Shown: positions 1 to 22,842 of the stretch, piece after piece
Layout of the letters: every line of letters begins with the position of its first letter
Numbering within the stretch: the first letter of the stretch is position 1
NCBI RefSeq assembly: GCF_034190915.1
Contig: NW_026947500.1
Coordinates: forward strand, 18,412,501 to 18,476,500
Source: Cavia porcellus
Taxonomy: Eukaryota; Chordata; Mammalia; Rodentia; Caviidae
Direction of reading: 5' to 3'
DNA length: 64,000 nt
Translations under genes and position numbers: made by a program
Notes under the pieces: generated by a model
What the model saw: the letters and a program-made list of their open reading frames with translations, nothing else
What the model was told of the DNA's origin: nothing
The model's database searches: none

Positions 1-72
1 GGGACCATCCTGGCCCTCTCAAGGGCAAAGCCGACCTCCCGAAGAAGAGGCTCTGCCCACCAGGATGCACAC

Positions 73-233
73 CTGTTGGGGTTGTACTCGAGCGCCCCGA
101 CCTCCTCGCTGGCCTGCAGCAGGTCCAGGATGCCCGCTGCGGAGCTCCCGCTTTCCTTCTTGACTTTGGCGTTGCGACTAGGCTTGGAGTCGGTGTCGAT
201 GTGCAGGGAGCCCTCATCAGAGGAGTCATCGCT
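73..233 (-). CDS. PHF2: PHF2 exon 17
   Basis: 161 nt encoding [16 protein letters not shown], then [20 protein letters not shown], and ending EYNPN with two bases of the next codon. The serine in KKES fits a PKA consensus and appears equivalent to a PKA-phosphorylated serine described for human PHF2 (Ser757, recalled). The donor is gtgtgc. The acceptor is a tandem ccagcag/AGC: a NAGNAG site that could also add one Gln. This is the last exon in the window; positions 1-72 are intron 17. Confidence 0.94.
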
Positions 234-874
234 CTGCTGGGCAAGGGACAGGGCAACCGGTCAGGGCAGGGGCTCGGGAGGAGAAGGGGGGAGGGACTGC
301 TTTCCCCTTGGGGAGAAAAGTCCGTTTCACACAGTTTTTTAAGCGCCTTGCTCTGAGGAACTGGGCTGGAATCTGAGTGGATGTCACGGCCTCCCCCAGG
401 CCTCCGAGCCCCAGAGGAGGGTGCTCGCTCATGCTGCCTTGCTGCATCACAGGAAGTCCGTTCCAGGATGCCCTCCCCTGGGGCACCCCCACCTCGTACC
501 CAGAGTCCTGGGGCTGCCAGCGTGTGACACGGGGAGTGGGGCAGCATCCGCAGCCCCCAGGATCCTAGCCCTGGCATGCAGCAGCCTCAGATCTCAATAA
601 ATACTGGATCTGATCCAGGGGCCACGGCCCCACCTCCCTGGACGTGGCCATAGAGGGACCTTCACGTAGGAGCCCGTGCAGCAGGTGAGTCTGGCTGCAC
701 GGGCCTCCCTCAGCCCCGGTGTCCAACAGCCTGGGCAGGCGTTCCCTCCTGCTCTGCCAAGCCTGCATCTGTGCCCAGCCAGGCAAGCCTTGGCGAGAAG
801 GATGCCCCTCATCACCCTGATGAGCTGGGGAGTCACCAGGCTGTGGCCTCAGCAACACGCGGCAGCTGGCTTAC
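234..874. other. PHF2 intron 16, no recognised element
   Basis: GC-rich unique-looking sequence between exons 17 and 16. Both strands carry short open frames with no family resemblance. I see no SINE, LINE, LTR or simple repeat here. Confidence 0.6.
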
Positions 875-945
875 CTTGTACACCGCTGAGTCCAGCTTTG
901 GCTTCGTGACGGGCGTGGGAAGCACCTCCTTCTTGTCCAACAAGA
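875..945 (-). CDS. PHF2: PHF2 exon 16
   Basis: 71 nt encoding [20 protein letters not shown] and AVYK, ending on a codon boundary. It sits only 111 nt downstream of exon 15. The acceptor is cgcttacag and the donor gtaagc. Confidence 0.94.
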
Positions 946-1056
946 CTGTAAGCGAAGCAGACACGAGTCCGCTGGAGGCTTGGGCAGCACCAACCATACC
1001 AAGGCTCATGGAGCCAGGCAGGACACTGACCCCCACCCAGGCCTCCCCACACTCAC

Positions 1057-1235
1057 AGGACAAGTCCCTTTTTGGGGTGTTCTTCTTCCTCCTGATGGGA
1101 AACTCGTCGATCTTGAGCTCCCCATCGTCAGACACGTACTCGTACTCATCCCGCACGGGCTTGGCCTTGTCCTCCTTGAAGTTCTGCAAGGCCCCGAACA
1201 CACCAGGGCTGGTCGGGGGCCTGAGAGCTTTGCAG
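1057..1235 (-). CDS. PHF2: PHF2 exon 15
   Basis: 179 nt encoding [19 protein letters not shown], the acidic tract [18 protein letters not shown], and [12 protein letters not shown]. The mix of an acidic patch followed by RRKK suggests a disordered region with a possible nuclear localisation signal (inference). The acceptor is tgccccag and the donor gtgagt. A plus-strand frame of 280 codons that overlaps this exon is an antisense shadow. Confidence 0.95.
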
Positions 1236-1689
1236 CTGGGGCAGCAGAAGAGAGCGGTCAGCAGGGGTCCACACACCACTTCCCACACCCCAGTGCACAT
1301 CATACAGGGGCTGTGGGCCGCTGGGTCACCTACCCCTGGGCAGGGAAAACCCAGCCTGTCCTCCCCATGCTGTGTCCCACAGGAGTGTGGCCCTGACACG
1401 CAGCTCACTCCTCTGGGCAGGGGAAGTGCTCAGGCCTGTGTCCCCCAAACCGCCCCGGACTCCTGGGACAAGCACGGGCCTGCTGTAGGCCTGTTCAAGA
1501 GACCCAGACATGTGTGGAGATTGGCTTCACACAGGACCCCAAGACTTCTGGATAGCTTTCTCTCAACAGTGGGGTCAGCGGGCCGAGGCAGAGATGCCTG
1601 TGCTTCAAACTGACCCAGATGCAGTTCCGAGCAAGCAGACACCGATGGGTGGACACCGTGCAGGGGCTCAGTCGCCTCCATTGCCCTGA

Positions 1690-2250
1690 GAGTGTGCCAA
1701 AGACTGCATGTGCATGGCATGCCGGTAGGGTGTGTGATGTCTGCACGGTGTATGACAGGGATGTGGTGTGTCTGCGTGTGTACATGCGTGTGAGGTGGCA
1801 TGTGTGATGTATGCGTGTGGTATATTTATGAGGATGCATACAGGCACATACGGCACACGTGTGGCACAGGTATACGATGTGTGTCTATGTGTTGTGGGTG
1901 CATGTGAGGTGTGTAAACGTGTAAAGGAAGCAACCTAAATGTGTTTGCATGTGACATGGTACATACATCTGACATGTTACACAGGTTGTCAGATAAAGTG
2001 TGCGTGTGTCATGCACGTACTCTGCTGGAACATGATGCAGGAGTGTGGTGTGTGGGGAACACACCCATGTGATGTACGAGGCCTGCACGGTGTGATCTGT
2101 GCATGCCGTAGGCAGCCCACAGAGTGGGTGCTGTGTGCGCAATGTGGAGCATGCGTGGTGTAGAGTGTGGGAGGTGGGCTCTGCATGGTGTGGGTATGTG
2201 GTGTGTATGTGTGGAACAGGCTGTGGGCCCGTGCATATGGCTTGCATGTG
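1690..2250. repeat. Degenerate TG/CA-rich tract in intron 14
   Basis: About 560 bp rich in TG, GTGTG and CATGTG words on the plus strand, without one exact unit. It alternates purine and pyrimidine over many short stretches. It ends about 40 nt from the exon 14 donor at 2291. The remainder of intron 14 (1236-1690) shows nothing recognisable. Confidence 0.75.
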
Positions 2251-2290
2251 ACACAGGGTGGTCCCCCCTGCTACCCGGCCCTGCACTCAC

Positions 2291-2406
2291 CCCAGCAGCT
2301 TCTTGTTGGAGAAGGAGAAGGAGAACTTGTCCTTGTTTCCAGCCAGGGGTGACCTCTCCAGCTTCTGCTCCTCCTCCATCTTCAGCAAGGAGTCTGGTTT
2401 GCTGTT
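2291..2406 (-). CDS. PHF2: PHF2 exon 14
   Basis: 116 nt encoding [17 protein letters not shown] through FSFSNKKLL plus two bases of Gly645. The acceptor is gctttcag and the donor gtgagt. From memory the human protein has one extra Asn in the NKDNKFSF segment, so this copy seems one residue shorter. Residue numbers after about 630 are therefore shifted by one relative to human. Confidence 0.94.
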
Positions 2407-2674
2407 CTGAAAGCAAGACAGGTCTGTCCCTGAGCCAGCGGGGCCGCCCAGGGAGAGCGGTGCTCGGCCTTAGGGGTTGCCGAGCCCCAGCCTGCAGCTT
2501 CCCCAGCCACACAGCACAAGCACAGTCCCCGAGAGTGACAGGCTTGACCTCGTGCACCCAGCTCCTGCCCAGGCACCCCTCGTGGCCACCTCCTGGTGAC
2601 TGGCAGATGGGTGCCTGCATGAGCCTTTACACACATGCGTGCATGCACAGGCTCACACTGCTGCTCACACTCAC

Positions 2675-2794
2675 CTTGTACTTCCACTTGGCCTCAGACT
2701 TGCTCTTAGTTTGCTCGCGGATTTCCAACCTCTCCACGTCATTCTGCGTATGGACGGCATCCTTGTTAGGAACACTCAAGACACTCTTCGGGGC
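2675..2794 (-). CDS. PHF2: PHF2 exon 13
   Basis: 120 nt, 40 codons, phase 0 both ends (APKSVLSVPNKDAV to EAKWKYK). It encodes a charged helical stretch, NDVERLEIREQTKSKSEAKW, likely coiled or disordered. The acceptor is preceded by a T-rich tract (ttttttag) and the donor is gtgagt. Confidence 0.94.
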
Positions 2795-2929
2795 CTAAAA
2801 AACAGCCATTGTGACCCTAAGGCAGATGTGGAGGGTAGCGGGGCTCCCTCTGGTAACAGTACAAAAGTGTGGGTCCTCTTGTTGGCCCACGATCAGATCA
2901 CCCATTAATCCGTCCCCTCCCCCCTACAT

Positions 2930-3175
2930 TTATCATCCAGCCCTGCATCTTGCCGGTCACCCATCCCTTCATCCACCCAATCCCTCATCCATGCATTCAT
3001 GCCCTCATCCTTGCTTAATCTGGCCACTCACCCCAGCATTTACCTCCTCATTACCCACCCATTCATCTCGCCATCCATCCATCCATCCATCCACCCGTCT
3101 ATTCACCCCCTCCTTTGTTCACCCATTCTTCCACCTGTTCATTCATCCATTCCCCATCCATCCATCCACACCTGC
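2930..3175. repeat. ATCC-type degenerate microsatellite in intron 12
   Basis: Plus-strand CATC, CATCCATC and CACCCAT words dominate, with an exact core of consecutive atcc units at about 3074-3091. The array is imperfect and probably old. The rest of intron 12 (3176-3670) shows no recognised element. Confidence 0.85.
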
Positions 3176-3670
3176 CCTGAGAGAGGATACCAGCACACCC
3201 TCCTGCAGACCTGGGAGAAAATCAGAAGCAGGTCACAGCCTCCCCCAAGGAGCTCAGATTCAGTGGTAACAGGTCTCAGGGGCCCTGACCTGAGACCTTC
3301 TCATCAGAGTGGGGCTGGTTTGGATCCTCTCTTTCCCTGGATACCAGGGCTTCTCTGTGCCACCAATACCCCTGCTGGCCTTAGCCCCAGGGACAGCTTT
3401 CTGTTCCTGGAAAACTAGGTTGGGTCACTCCTTCATGGAAGACCACTCTGGCCCCTCTATGGGGCGGCCCACCTGGACGTGGCCCCGCCACAGCCCAAAC
3501 CCCTGATCTGCCTCCCTGTACGGGTCTCTTTCACCCCAGAGCTACTGGGGCACTGATGAGACCCCTCTGCACCCTCCCCACCCAGCTTTAGACTCCTGCA
3601 GAGGGTGAGGGCACACAGCAAGGGATACAGTGCCGTGGCTGAGACAGAGGCGGGTGGAGCCATGGCCCAC

Positions 3671-4039
3671 CTTGCCCTTTTTGGGTGGCTCCATCTTGGT
3701 CAGCGCCTCCTTGGTGTGCGCCTCGAGCAGGTCCAGGTCGGGGATGGTGGGCGAGGCTGCCTCCCGGCACTTCTTCCCTTTCTTCTTGCTGCCATCCTTG
3801 AGCTTCAGCGTTTTGGGGGGCTTGGGGGGCTTGGGAGATTTCGGGGGCTTGGGGATTTTGGACGGCTTAGGCATCTTCACAGTCTTGGGAGTCTTTTTTT
3901 TGGACACTTTCTCCAGGAGGGATCGAGGTGGAGTGGCCTCGATGGGAGACGGGGGTTCCTCTTTCTCCTGCTCCCCGTCACAGACCTCATCTGAGGAGGC
4001 AATGGTATTCACTTCTGGCCGGACGGTTTTGGAGGCATT
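3671..4039 (-). CDS. PHF2: PHF2 exon 12: lysine/proline-rich basic region
   Basis: 369 nt, 123 codons, phase 0 at both ends; the largest exon seen. It opens NASKTVRPEVNTIASSDEV, passes an acidic stretch (EQEKEEPPSPIE), then a repetitive basic block of KxPKP and PKPPK units at about residues 490-515, and ends with KMEPPKKGK. The block is expected to be disordered and may act in chromatin or nuclear targeting (inference). The acceptor is ctgcccag and the donor gtgggc. The repeats make this the exon most prone to length variation. Confidence 0.95.
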
Positions 4040-6005
<1,966 letters not shown>

Positions 6006-6346
6006 TCAGACCACCTCTCCGCACTGCCTGGCCCAGGGACACGAAGCACCCTGCGGTGGAAGCTGCAGGCTGCAGCTATTGGAGCTCAGCAAAGCCCAGG
6101 AAAGGGGGCAGCAGTCTTCAGCGACCCAGTCACCACACAGCTCTCCAGCCCCAGCCCTCAGGGGCATTGTGAGACCACAGTCCTTCCCAGCCTGCCCCAC
6201 AGCATGAGGTGACCCTGGACACAGATAGCGGTGCCAGGGCTGCCCACAGGTTAGGCCCGTCCAGGACTTGTGCTGGGACCCATTACACTAACTTCGCTGG
6301 GGTACCCTGCCCAGCAGGACCCCGGGAACTGACAACACTGTGGACA

Positions 6347-11641
<5,295 letters not shown>

Positions 11642-11754
11642 TCAGCGGATAAACACACAGATGCCTGTGAACAAGTCTGCTTCTGATGGCACATCCATAT
11701 AATACCTGAGCCATACCTACAGCTGAAATGCTATAGCCAAGAGCCCCACATTCC

Positions 11755-12075
11755 TATGGTTTGGATAAGTGCCCCCCAGGTCCCTGTGTTAAATTCTCAG
11801 TCCCTGGCACTATGCAGGAGGTGGGGCCTTATACAAGGTCCTTAGATCATTGGAGCCATGTCCTTGAAGGGGACCTGGGGACCCCGGTTTCCTCTTCCTC
11901 TTGCTCCAGCATGCACTCCTGCCACAAAGTGCCACCTTCATCAGGGACCCAAAACTATGGAACCAATGGATCACGGCCTGGAACATCCAGAACTGTGACC
12001 CCAAATAAACCTTTTCCTTAACATTCACTGCCTCAGAGATTTTGTTTCAGTAACAGAAAGCTGACTCAGATAGGG
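11755..12075 (+). mobile_element. Solitary MaLR-type LTR in intron 4
   Basis: It begins with tatggtttggataagtg and ends near gtaacagaaagctgactcag, the typical edges of mammalian MaLR (MLT/MST-like) LTRs. The interior has gaggtggggcctta and the end has caaataaaccttttcc, with a poly(A) signal AATAAA at about 12004. It is antisense to PHF2. The subfamily was not determined. Confidence 0.7.
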
Positions 12076-12907
12076 AACAACGCATTATTCTAAAAACTGG
12101 TCAACTGAGGAATAGCTGATGAAGAAAGTTCCAATAACTGAATGATCCAATAACTGAAGAGGGTAAGTTCTTCACAGAAGACCCAGGAAGAGCAGAGGCA
12201 GGAGAAGGACAGATCGCACAAGCAGTCCACAGTGCCAACCCAGATGCACAGTAAGGGACTCTGACCTCTGAGAGCAGGGGAGGCCATGTGCCAGCTCCCA
12301 CTGGTGCTGAGGTGCCCCTGAGGTCCTGCACACCCATGCAGGAAGGAGACCTGCTGAAAACCTGAACCCATGTCCAAGCAGGGCTCACTGATCAAGTTTA
12401 CGAGAAAGTCAGGGGCCTACCAGGACACCCCACAGGGACAGCAACAACCAAGTCCCAGATGCAAGAATTTCTGATGGGCCTCAAGTCCCTTTCCCCAACA
12501 AACAGATGAGTGGAAGTGGGAAGGGCTGTCAGAAAGGAACAGCACTTCAGATGCATCAAAACCGGAAGCACACGCAGGCCCTCTTTGAACTTGGATTCAA
12601 ACAGCAAGGTGGAAAAGAGGTATCTGGGGGGAACTGGACAGAATTATACTAGGTTTTACAAGCTGCAAAGGAATTATCGTGAATGCTGTAGAGTGTGAGG
12701 ATGGAATTCTTGATTATTTGTTTCAAAAATGATCTGTGAGCTGTTAGAGTTTTGTGGACAAAAAAAATATATAAAAGCATTTGCTTTAAAATACTACAAG
12801 GGTGGGGGGCGAGTTTGACAGAAAACAGGCCGGTGGTTTCCAGTGGCTAGTGCCAGGTGCAAGCGGTTTGTTGTGCCCTTGTTCTGTGTGTGCTTATAAA
12901 GGTTCAT

Positions 12908-12908
<1 letters not shown>

Positions 12909-12961
<53 letters not shown>
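12909..12961. repeat. Pure (GA)n microsatellite
   Basis: About 26 uninterrupted AG units lie between ggttcatggg and atggacagag. Pure and long, so likely polymorphic in length. On the PHF2 strand it is a (CT)n tract about 1.5 kb upstream of exon 5. Confidence 0.97.
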
Positions 12962-16850
<3,889 letters not shown>

Positions 16851-17189
16851 AGAGGGCAGGGGAGGGTGGGAAAAGAACAAACAATATGGAAACCTTACAG
16901 AAATTCTAGAAATAAAAATATGATTAAGAATTTAAAACCTAGTAGATATATTATATGGCAAGTGGGTAGGAAGAAAGATAGTGAACTGAAGGGCAATTTT
17001 GAAAAAATGACAGGATGCAGAAGAAATGGTAATGAAAAAGAAAACATTATTTTGACTCCTCCAATTAAAAGGATGCAGAACTATGGGGAGAAGAAACAAA
17101 AACAAATGCAGCAGTGCCATGTGTACTCATGATATATCAAAGGCAAGAAGATAATCTTAGATGTTTTCCAAAGACAAAAACCACATTTA

Positions 17190-17325
17190 CTCCCAGCACT
17201 CGGGAGGCTGAAGCAGGAAGGTTGTTATGAGTGCAAGACCAGCCTGGGTTACAAGGTGAGCTCAAGGCCAGCAGAATTGTACAGTGAGACCCTGCCTCAA
17301 AAGGACAAAAAAAAAAAAAAAAAAA
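17190..17325 (+). mobile_element. B1-like SINE inserted in LINE-1 copy A
   Basis: It runs from cccagcactcgggaggctga through aaggtgagctcaaggccagc and gagaccctgcctcaaaa to a long A-run at 17308-17326. The head is truncated relative to other copies in the window. It is 7SL-derived by its CCCAGCACTC and GAGACCCTG words. Confidence 0.85.
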
Positions 17326-19739
17326 TTACCAGAAATGAAACAAAACCTAGCTATTCCACTGACAACAGATTATCAACAACAAGAGATATCAAAAGATAAT
17401 AAAGTAATATCTTCAAAGAAATAAAATAATTTTTACTACAGAACTTTAGATCAATTTCAGAATATTAGAAACCTTGAAGAATAAGGATAAAATGAAAACA
17501 CAGTCAGAGAACTCAGTGGTAGCCAACTACCCCACGTCCTCCACTCCCAAGTTACAGAGGCGGTCGGATCTTGGTACAGAGGCCATGGGCAGCAGTGAGC
17601 TGTAGCCAGAGTGCATCGCCAAACAGCAGACACTAACCAAAGCGATCACCAAACTAGAAAGAGTCGACTAAAATCAACCTGAAAACCTTAGCACAAAACA
17701 AAATAGTAGAAATGTGAGAAGACCACGCAACAAAACATCTGCGAGAGCTCCCAACTCCCCCAAAGCTGATCTACGGGGAATCAAGAAGGAGGAAATTACC
17801 AAATTATTCCAAAGGGTAACAAGAGAAAAGAGATATAATTAAACAGATAATGGGCTTAATGAGCAAAAGAATTAGTAAGTTTACAGGAAACATCAATAAA
17901 AAGCTAGCTGAGCTAAACAAAATGATACAAAACACAAATGACCAAGTTAGCAAAGTACTGGAATTCATGAAAAGGAACCAAATAGATACCCAACAGATTA
18001 AAACTTCTACTAACAGAACGGGCAGCAGAAGTGACCAATCTGAGGACGATGTCAGGACCAACAGATAGGCTTGCTTTCAGGGGCCAATTATTCAGCGACA
18101 CCTTAAACACAGCAAGAAAACATGAACAATGGAGCCAACAGACGCAAAGTAGACTAACCTAAGATTAACTAACTAGTAAAAAAATCAAAAGACAGAAAAA
18201 ATGGCATGTCTAAAAACCTGTTTACAGAAATAATAGGAGAAAACTTTCCAAACATAAAACAGGAGATAAATGAAATAGAAGAGAACTCCTAAATGACATG
18301 CTCAGAAAGGAACCTCCCCATGACATGTCAGTCGAAATCACAGAAGTCCCAAAAGAGGTCTGAATGTCAAAGGCACTTAGAGAAAGCAACAAATCACCCA
18401 TGAAAGTAAACACCTTAGAATCACAGCAGCCTTCTCAGTATAAAACAATGGGCCAAGAGAGCTTAGAGCAAAGTGTTTCAAGCCCTAAAAGAAAACAAGT
18501 TCTAACCCAGACCAAAATATCCTGCAAAATTATCTTGCAAAAGTGATGGAGAAATAGTATTCCCAAGACAAAGAGCGTCTTAATTCATTACCACCAAAGC
18601 AGCACTATAGAACATCCTCAAGGATAACTTAGAGATAGTGAAGCCAAAAGTACCAGAAAGTCTGACAGAATGAATACACCAGGTAGGGTGAACAGTGAAG
18701 CAGAAGGGAGTAGAAAAGAAAGAGCACAATAGGAAAAGAACACACAAGTAAGTCAGTGTCTGTCAGCAGCCACTCTCAAGGTGAACGCTCTTGACTTCCC
18801 ATTCAAAAGACACAGGTTGGCAGGATGGATTCAGAAACAAAACCAGGGCTACGCTGCGTACAAAAACCACATTTAATCCAAAAAGAAATTCACACACTAA
18901 AGTCAAAGGATGGAAAATGATATTCCATGCATCAGTAACCTGAAAGCAAGCAGGGGCAGTAATTCTATTCTCAGATGAAGCGAACTTCAAGTCCAAACTG
19001 ATCAGAGGATGCAAAGAAGGTACTACATACTGACTGTAGGGACGTGAAGGGTTGAACTGAAGGAAACAATTCAACAGAGAGAGAGATAAGAATTATAAAC
19101 TCCATACACTAATACTGGCACACCCAACTGTATAAAACCAACCCTGGACATGAAAGAGCAGATAAACACCATAGCAACCATAGAGGGCACCTCAGTAATA
19201 CACTATCACAGATAGATGAACTAGACAAAAATAAAATTAACAAAAACAAGTCAGAGTGAACCAAACTTTCAAACGAACAAACTTCATATGTACATTCTTC
19301 CCAAGAGCAACAGAATATGCATTCTTCTCCGCAACCCATGGGATTGTCTCCAAAATAGATCACATGCTGACCCATGAAGCACACTTAAGTAAATGCAAAG
19401 GAGCTAAAATTATCTCATGCATGTTATCAGATCATAGTGCAATGAAACTAGAAATCAACGGCAAAAGAAACCACAGAAATGATGCAAACACATGGGAATT
19501 AAACAATACCTCTTGAATAATTGATGGGTCACAGAAGAAATTAAGGAAGAAATTGATTTCTAGAATCAAATTATAATTCCAGTATAAACAGAATTTATGA
19601 AACACAACCAAAGCAGTTCTATGAGTTTTACAAGTTTCTAACTGTGAATGTTCATATCAGAAAAACAAAATGATCCCCCAGAACCCCAAGAAGTATTTTA
19701 AGGTCCTAGAAAAATAAGAATAACCCAAATCCAAAGATC

Positions 19740-19880
19740 ATCAAAAGCAAAGCAGAAGCTAATGAAACTGAACAATCAATGAATCACAGGAATCAATGCA
19801 ATCAAAGAAATCAGTCAAAGGAAGAATCAAAGGAATCAATGGAATCAATCAAAGGAAGAATCAATGAATCAAAGGAAGAC
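19740..19880 (+). repeat. AATCAA-type short tandem array inside LINE-1
   Basis: Repeated words aatcaatg, aatcaaagg and aaggaagaatcaa occur at irregular 8-22-bp spacing. The array interrupts LINE-1 copy A ORF2 and has probably expanded in place from the A-rich LINE sequence. Confidence 0.8.
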
Positions 19881-20401
19881 CTGGTTGTTTGAAAGAATAA
19901 ACAAAATACAGAAAACCTTAGCCAATCTTACAGAAAAAAAAAAAAAAAAAACGAAAAAAGGGAAAGACTCAAATCAATGTAATTACAAATGAAAAAGTGA
20001 ATTTACCATGAACATTGCCAAAATCCAGATTTTTAGTAACTACTTTGAGAACCATATATTCCAATAAATTGAAGAATTTTTAAAAAAGAACAGATTCCTA
20101 GAAACAACTGAATTACAAAGACTGACCAAGAAGATATACAAATCCTAAATGATCCAGTAACAAGCAACGAATTGAAACAGGAAAAAAAAAAAAACAAGCA
20201 AACAAACAAAAAAACATCTACCAACTGAGAAATGCTGGATTCACTGCTAAACTCTACAAGAACTTTAGGGAAGAACTATACCAATATTCCTCAAACTCTT
20301 TCAATGAAGTTGAAATGGAAGGAATACTATGTCATTCCTGGAAAATGGCGTCACCCTGACTTCAAAATCAGAAATGGACGGAAACAAAAAAGAGGTCCAC
20401 A

Positions 20402-20482
20402 GGGCCAGGGATATAACTCAGGGGCACAATGCCCACCTGGCAAGCATGAGGTTGTGAGTTCAAGTCCCAGCACCAAATAAAT
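20402..20482 (+). mobile_element. ID-type SINE in LINE-1 copy A
   Basis: A tRNA-derived body (gggccagggatataactcag to gagttcaagtcccagcacca) is flanked by an exact duplication of aagaggtccaca at 20390-20401 and 20483-20494. The B-box-like gagttcaagtcc is retained. Moderately diverged. Confidence 0.93.
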
Positions 20483-20953
20483 AAGAGGTCCACAAGTCAA
20501 TCTCTTTTGCAAAAATTCTCAAAATAATACTGACAAACAATACAACAAATCATCGAAAACATTATACATTATAATCAAATAGGGTCATCCCAGGGATGCA
20601 GGGATGGCTCAAAATGCACATCAATAAATATAATCCGTCACATCAATAGAAAGAGGGGCGAAAATCACACGATCCTCTCAATATACGTATAAAAACCATT
20701 TGACAAAAATCAACATTCATTCATGATAAAAACCCTGGGGGGGGGGAGGGCCAGAAACATATAGAAGGTTTATATCTCAATCTGATAAATGGCATCTATG
20801 ACAAACCAATTGCCATCAGAATAAATAGGGAAAAGCTAATAAACATTTTTCCTCCAAAATCAGGAACAAGAATGTCCAAACTCACCACTCCTGTTCCACA
20901 CAGTTCTCAAAACACTAGCCAGAGCAATCAGGCAGAAGAAAGAAATAAAAGAG

Positions 20954-21181
20954 ATGTGTATAAGAAAGGTACAAGTCAAATTACCATTATTTGCAGATGA
21001 CATGATTCTCTACCTAGAAGTCCCAAAAAATTCTACAAAAGGACTCCTAGAATTAATAACCAAATTCAGAAGCATAGCAGGATACAAAATCAGCACACAA
21101 AGATCAGTGATGTGCCTGTACACCAATAATGAACTCCCCAGGAAAGAAATTAGGAAAACAATGCCATTCACAATAGCATAA
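20954..21181 (+). pseudogene. LINE-1 ORF2 reverse transcriptase fragment (copy A)
   Basis: A 75-residue open piece of the palm domain containing VKLPLFADDMILYLE, the catalytic FADD box of LINE-1 reverse transcriptase. The frame is closed by stops on both sides, so no functional protein is expected. Confidence 0.9.
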
Positions 21182-22723
21182 AACAATGAAATGCTCAGGA
21201 AGTAACCTAAGTAAAGAAGTGAAAGACTTCTACATTGAAAACTGCATTACTCTAAACCAAGCAACTGATAAGGACATCAGGAATTGGAAAATAACCCCTG
21301 CTGCTGGATAGGCAGAAAGAGTATCTTTAACACAACCATACTTCCGAGGCTGATACATGGATTTAACACATTCCCAACTGGAATATCAATAAGCATTCCT
21401 CATAGAACTAGAGAACACAATCCTAAAATTCATACAAAATCTGAAGAGATCCCATAGCAAAAGCAATTCCTGGGAAAGAACATCATAATCCCAGATTTCA
21501 AGTTATACTACAAAGCTACAGTGATGAAAACAAAATAGCATCACCAAAAATACAGACCTATGAATCAACAGAACAGAACAGAAGATGCAAAAACAATTAT
21601 AGGCACATTCAGCTATTGAATCTTTGGTAAAGAAACCAAAAACATACACTGGAGAAAAGATAGCCTCTTTACCAAGTGTTGGTGTTGGGAAAACTGGCTC
21701 TCCACATACAGAAGATTGAACTAGATCAATATCTCTCACCATGTGCTAAGCTGGATCCAAAAGCTTATTGTTAAAACAGAAATACATAATTTCCTGGAAG
21801 ATAAAATAGGTAAAACCTTTGAATGCATAAGCAGAGTCAAGGACTTTGTGAACTAAACCCTAATTGCACAAGAAATAGTACCAAGAATCTAGAAATTAGA
21901 CCATATTATATTAAAAAGCTTCTGCACTTGTAAAGGAAACAACCAACAGAATTGGCATGGGAAAAACCAGCAGCCCTACTTTGGGTAGAAGACTAATATC
22001 TAGAATACAGAAAGAACTAAAAAAAAAAAAATTAGATTCCCCAAAATAAAAAGACCAAATCAAAACATGGGCAAGTGAAGTGAATAGACACCTCTCAGAA
22101 GAAGTATAAATGACCAATAAATATCTGAGAAAATGTTTGACATCTCTGGCCATTGGAGAAATGCAAATTAACACTTATTCTAGAAAGAATGGCTGTCATC
22201 AAGAAATCGATCAGTAATAAACGCTGGCAAGGCTGCAGGGAGAAAGGGAAGCCTTCTCCATTGTAGGTGGGAATGTAAACTAGTACAGTCATTATGGAAA
22301 TCAGTATGGAGACTCCTCAAAAAACTAAAACCAGAAATTCCATCCAACCCACTATCCTCTTCCTAGTTTTCTTCTCAAAAGAGTTAAAGGCATTATATTT
22401 CAGTGGTCCATGCATACCTGCGTTTCCAACAGCACAGCTCCTGACACCTAATCTTGGAAGCATCCTATACCCATTCTTTATCCACCATGGATAAAGAAAA
22501 CATGGCAGTTATACACAGCAGAGCACCACTTTACTATAAGGAAGCTTAAACTTGAGTCCTTTGTAGGAAATAGGTATCCCTTGAGACCATAATGTTAAAT
22601 GAAATAAATCAGAAAACTATCATATGGACTCTCTCATAGGAGAAACCCAAAATATAAATTTAAAAATGGGTGAAAACAACAAGAAGGAAATCAAAAGAAG
22701 GAAGATTCAAGAAAGAACAGAAG

Positions 22724-22827
22724 GGGCTGGGGATTTAGTTCAGCGGCATAAGCGCCTGCCCTGCAAGCAGGCAGTCGTGAGTTCGATCCCAGGTACCGAC
22801 AGAAAAGGAAAAAGACAAAAAAAGAAA
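22724..22827 (+). mobile_element. ID-type SINE, young-looking copy
   Basis: The body ggggctggggatttagttcag to gagttcgatcccaggtaccg carries a good A-box-like and B-box-like Pol III promoter and an A-rich tail. An exact 15-bp target duplication aagaaagaacagaag lies at 22709-22723 and 22828-22842. The second duplication copy abuts another SINE. Confidence 0.95.
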
Positions 22828-22842
22828 AAGAAAGAACAGAAG

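Larger units (their letters stand above)
16851..22660 (+). mobile_element. Decayed LINE-1 (copy A) with ORF1 and ORF2 remnants
   Basis: ORF1 remnants lie at about 17780-18720 (coiled-coil-like KLAELNKMIQNTNDQVSK and following). The endonuclease part of ORF2 starts about 18745, with words such as RHRLAGWIQKQN. The reverse transcriptase core includes the FADDM catalytic motif at about 20990-21010, then the C-terminal part and a 3' end near 22620. Many stops and frameshifts break both frames. SINEs interrupt it at 17190-17325 and 20402-20482. Confidence 0.88.

Noticed and set aside
771..1613. 280-codon plus-strand open frame
   Set aside because: It lies antisense to PHF2 exons 15 and 16, which have exact splice sites; it is a shadow of coding composition.
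18745..22300. Possible functional LINE-1 ORF2
   Set aside because: Many stops and frameshifts break it, and two further insertions interrupt the element.
22724..22800. Possible tRNA gene
   Set aside because: The tRNA-like boxes belong to an ID SINE with an A-tail and target duplication, and the same body recurs at several other sites.
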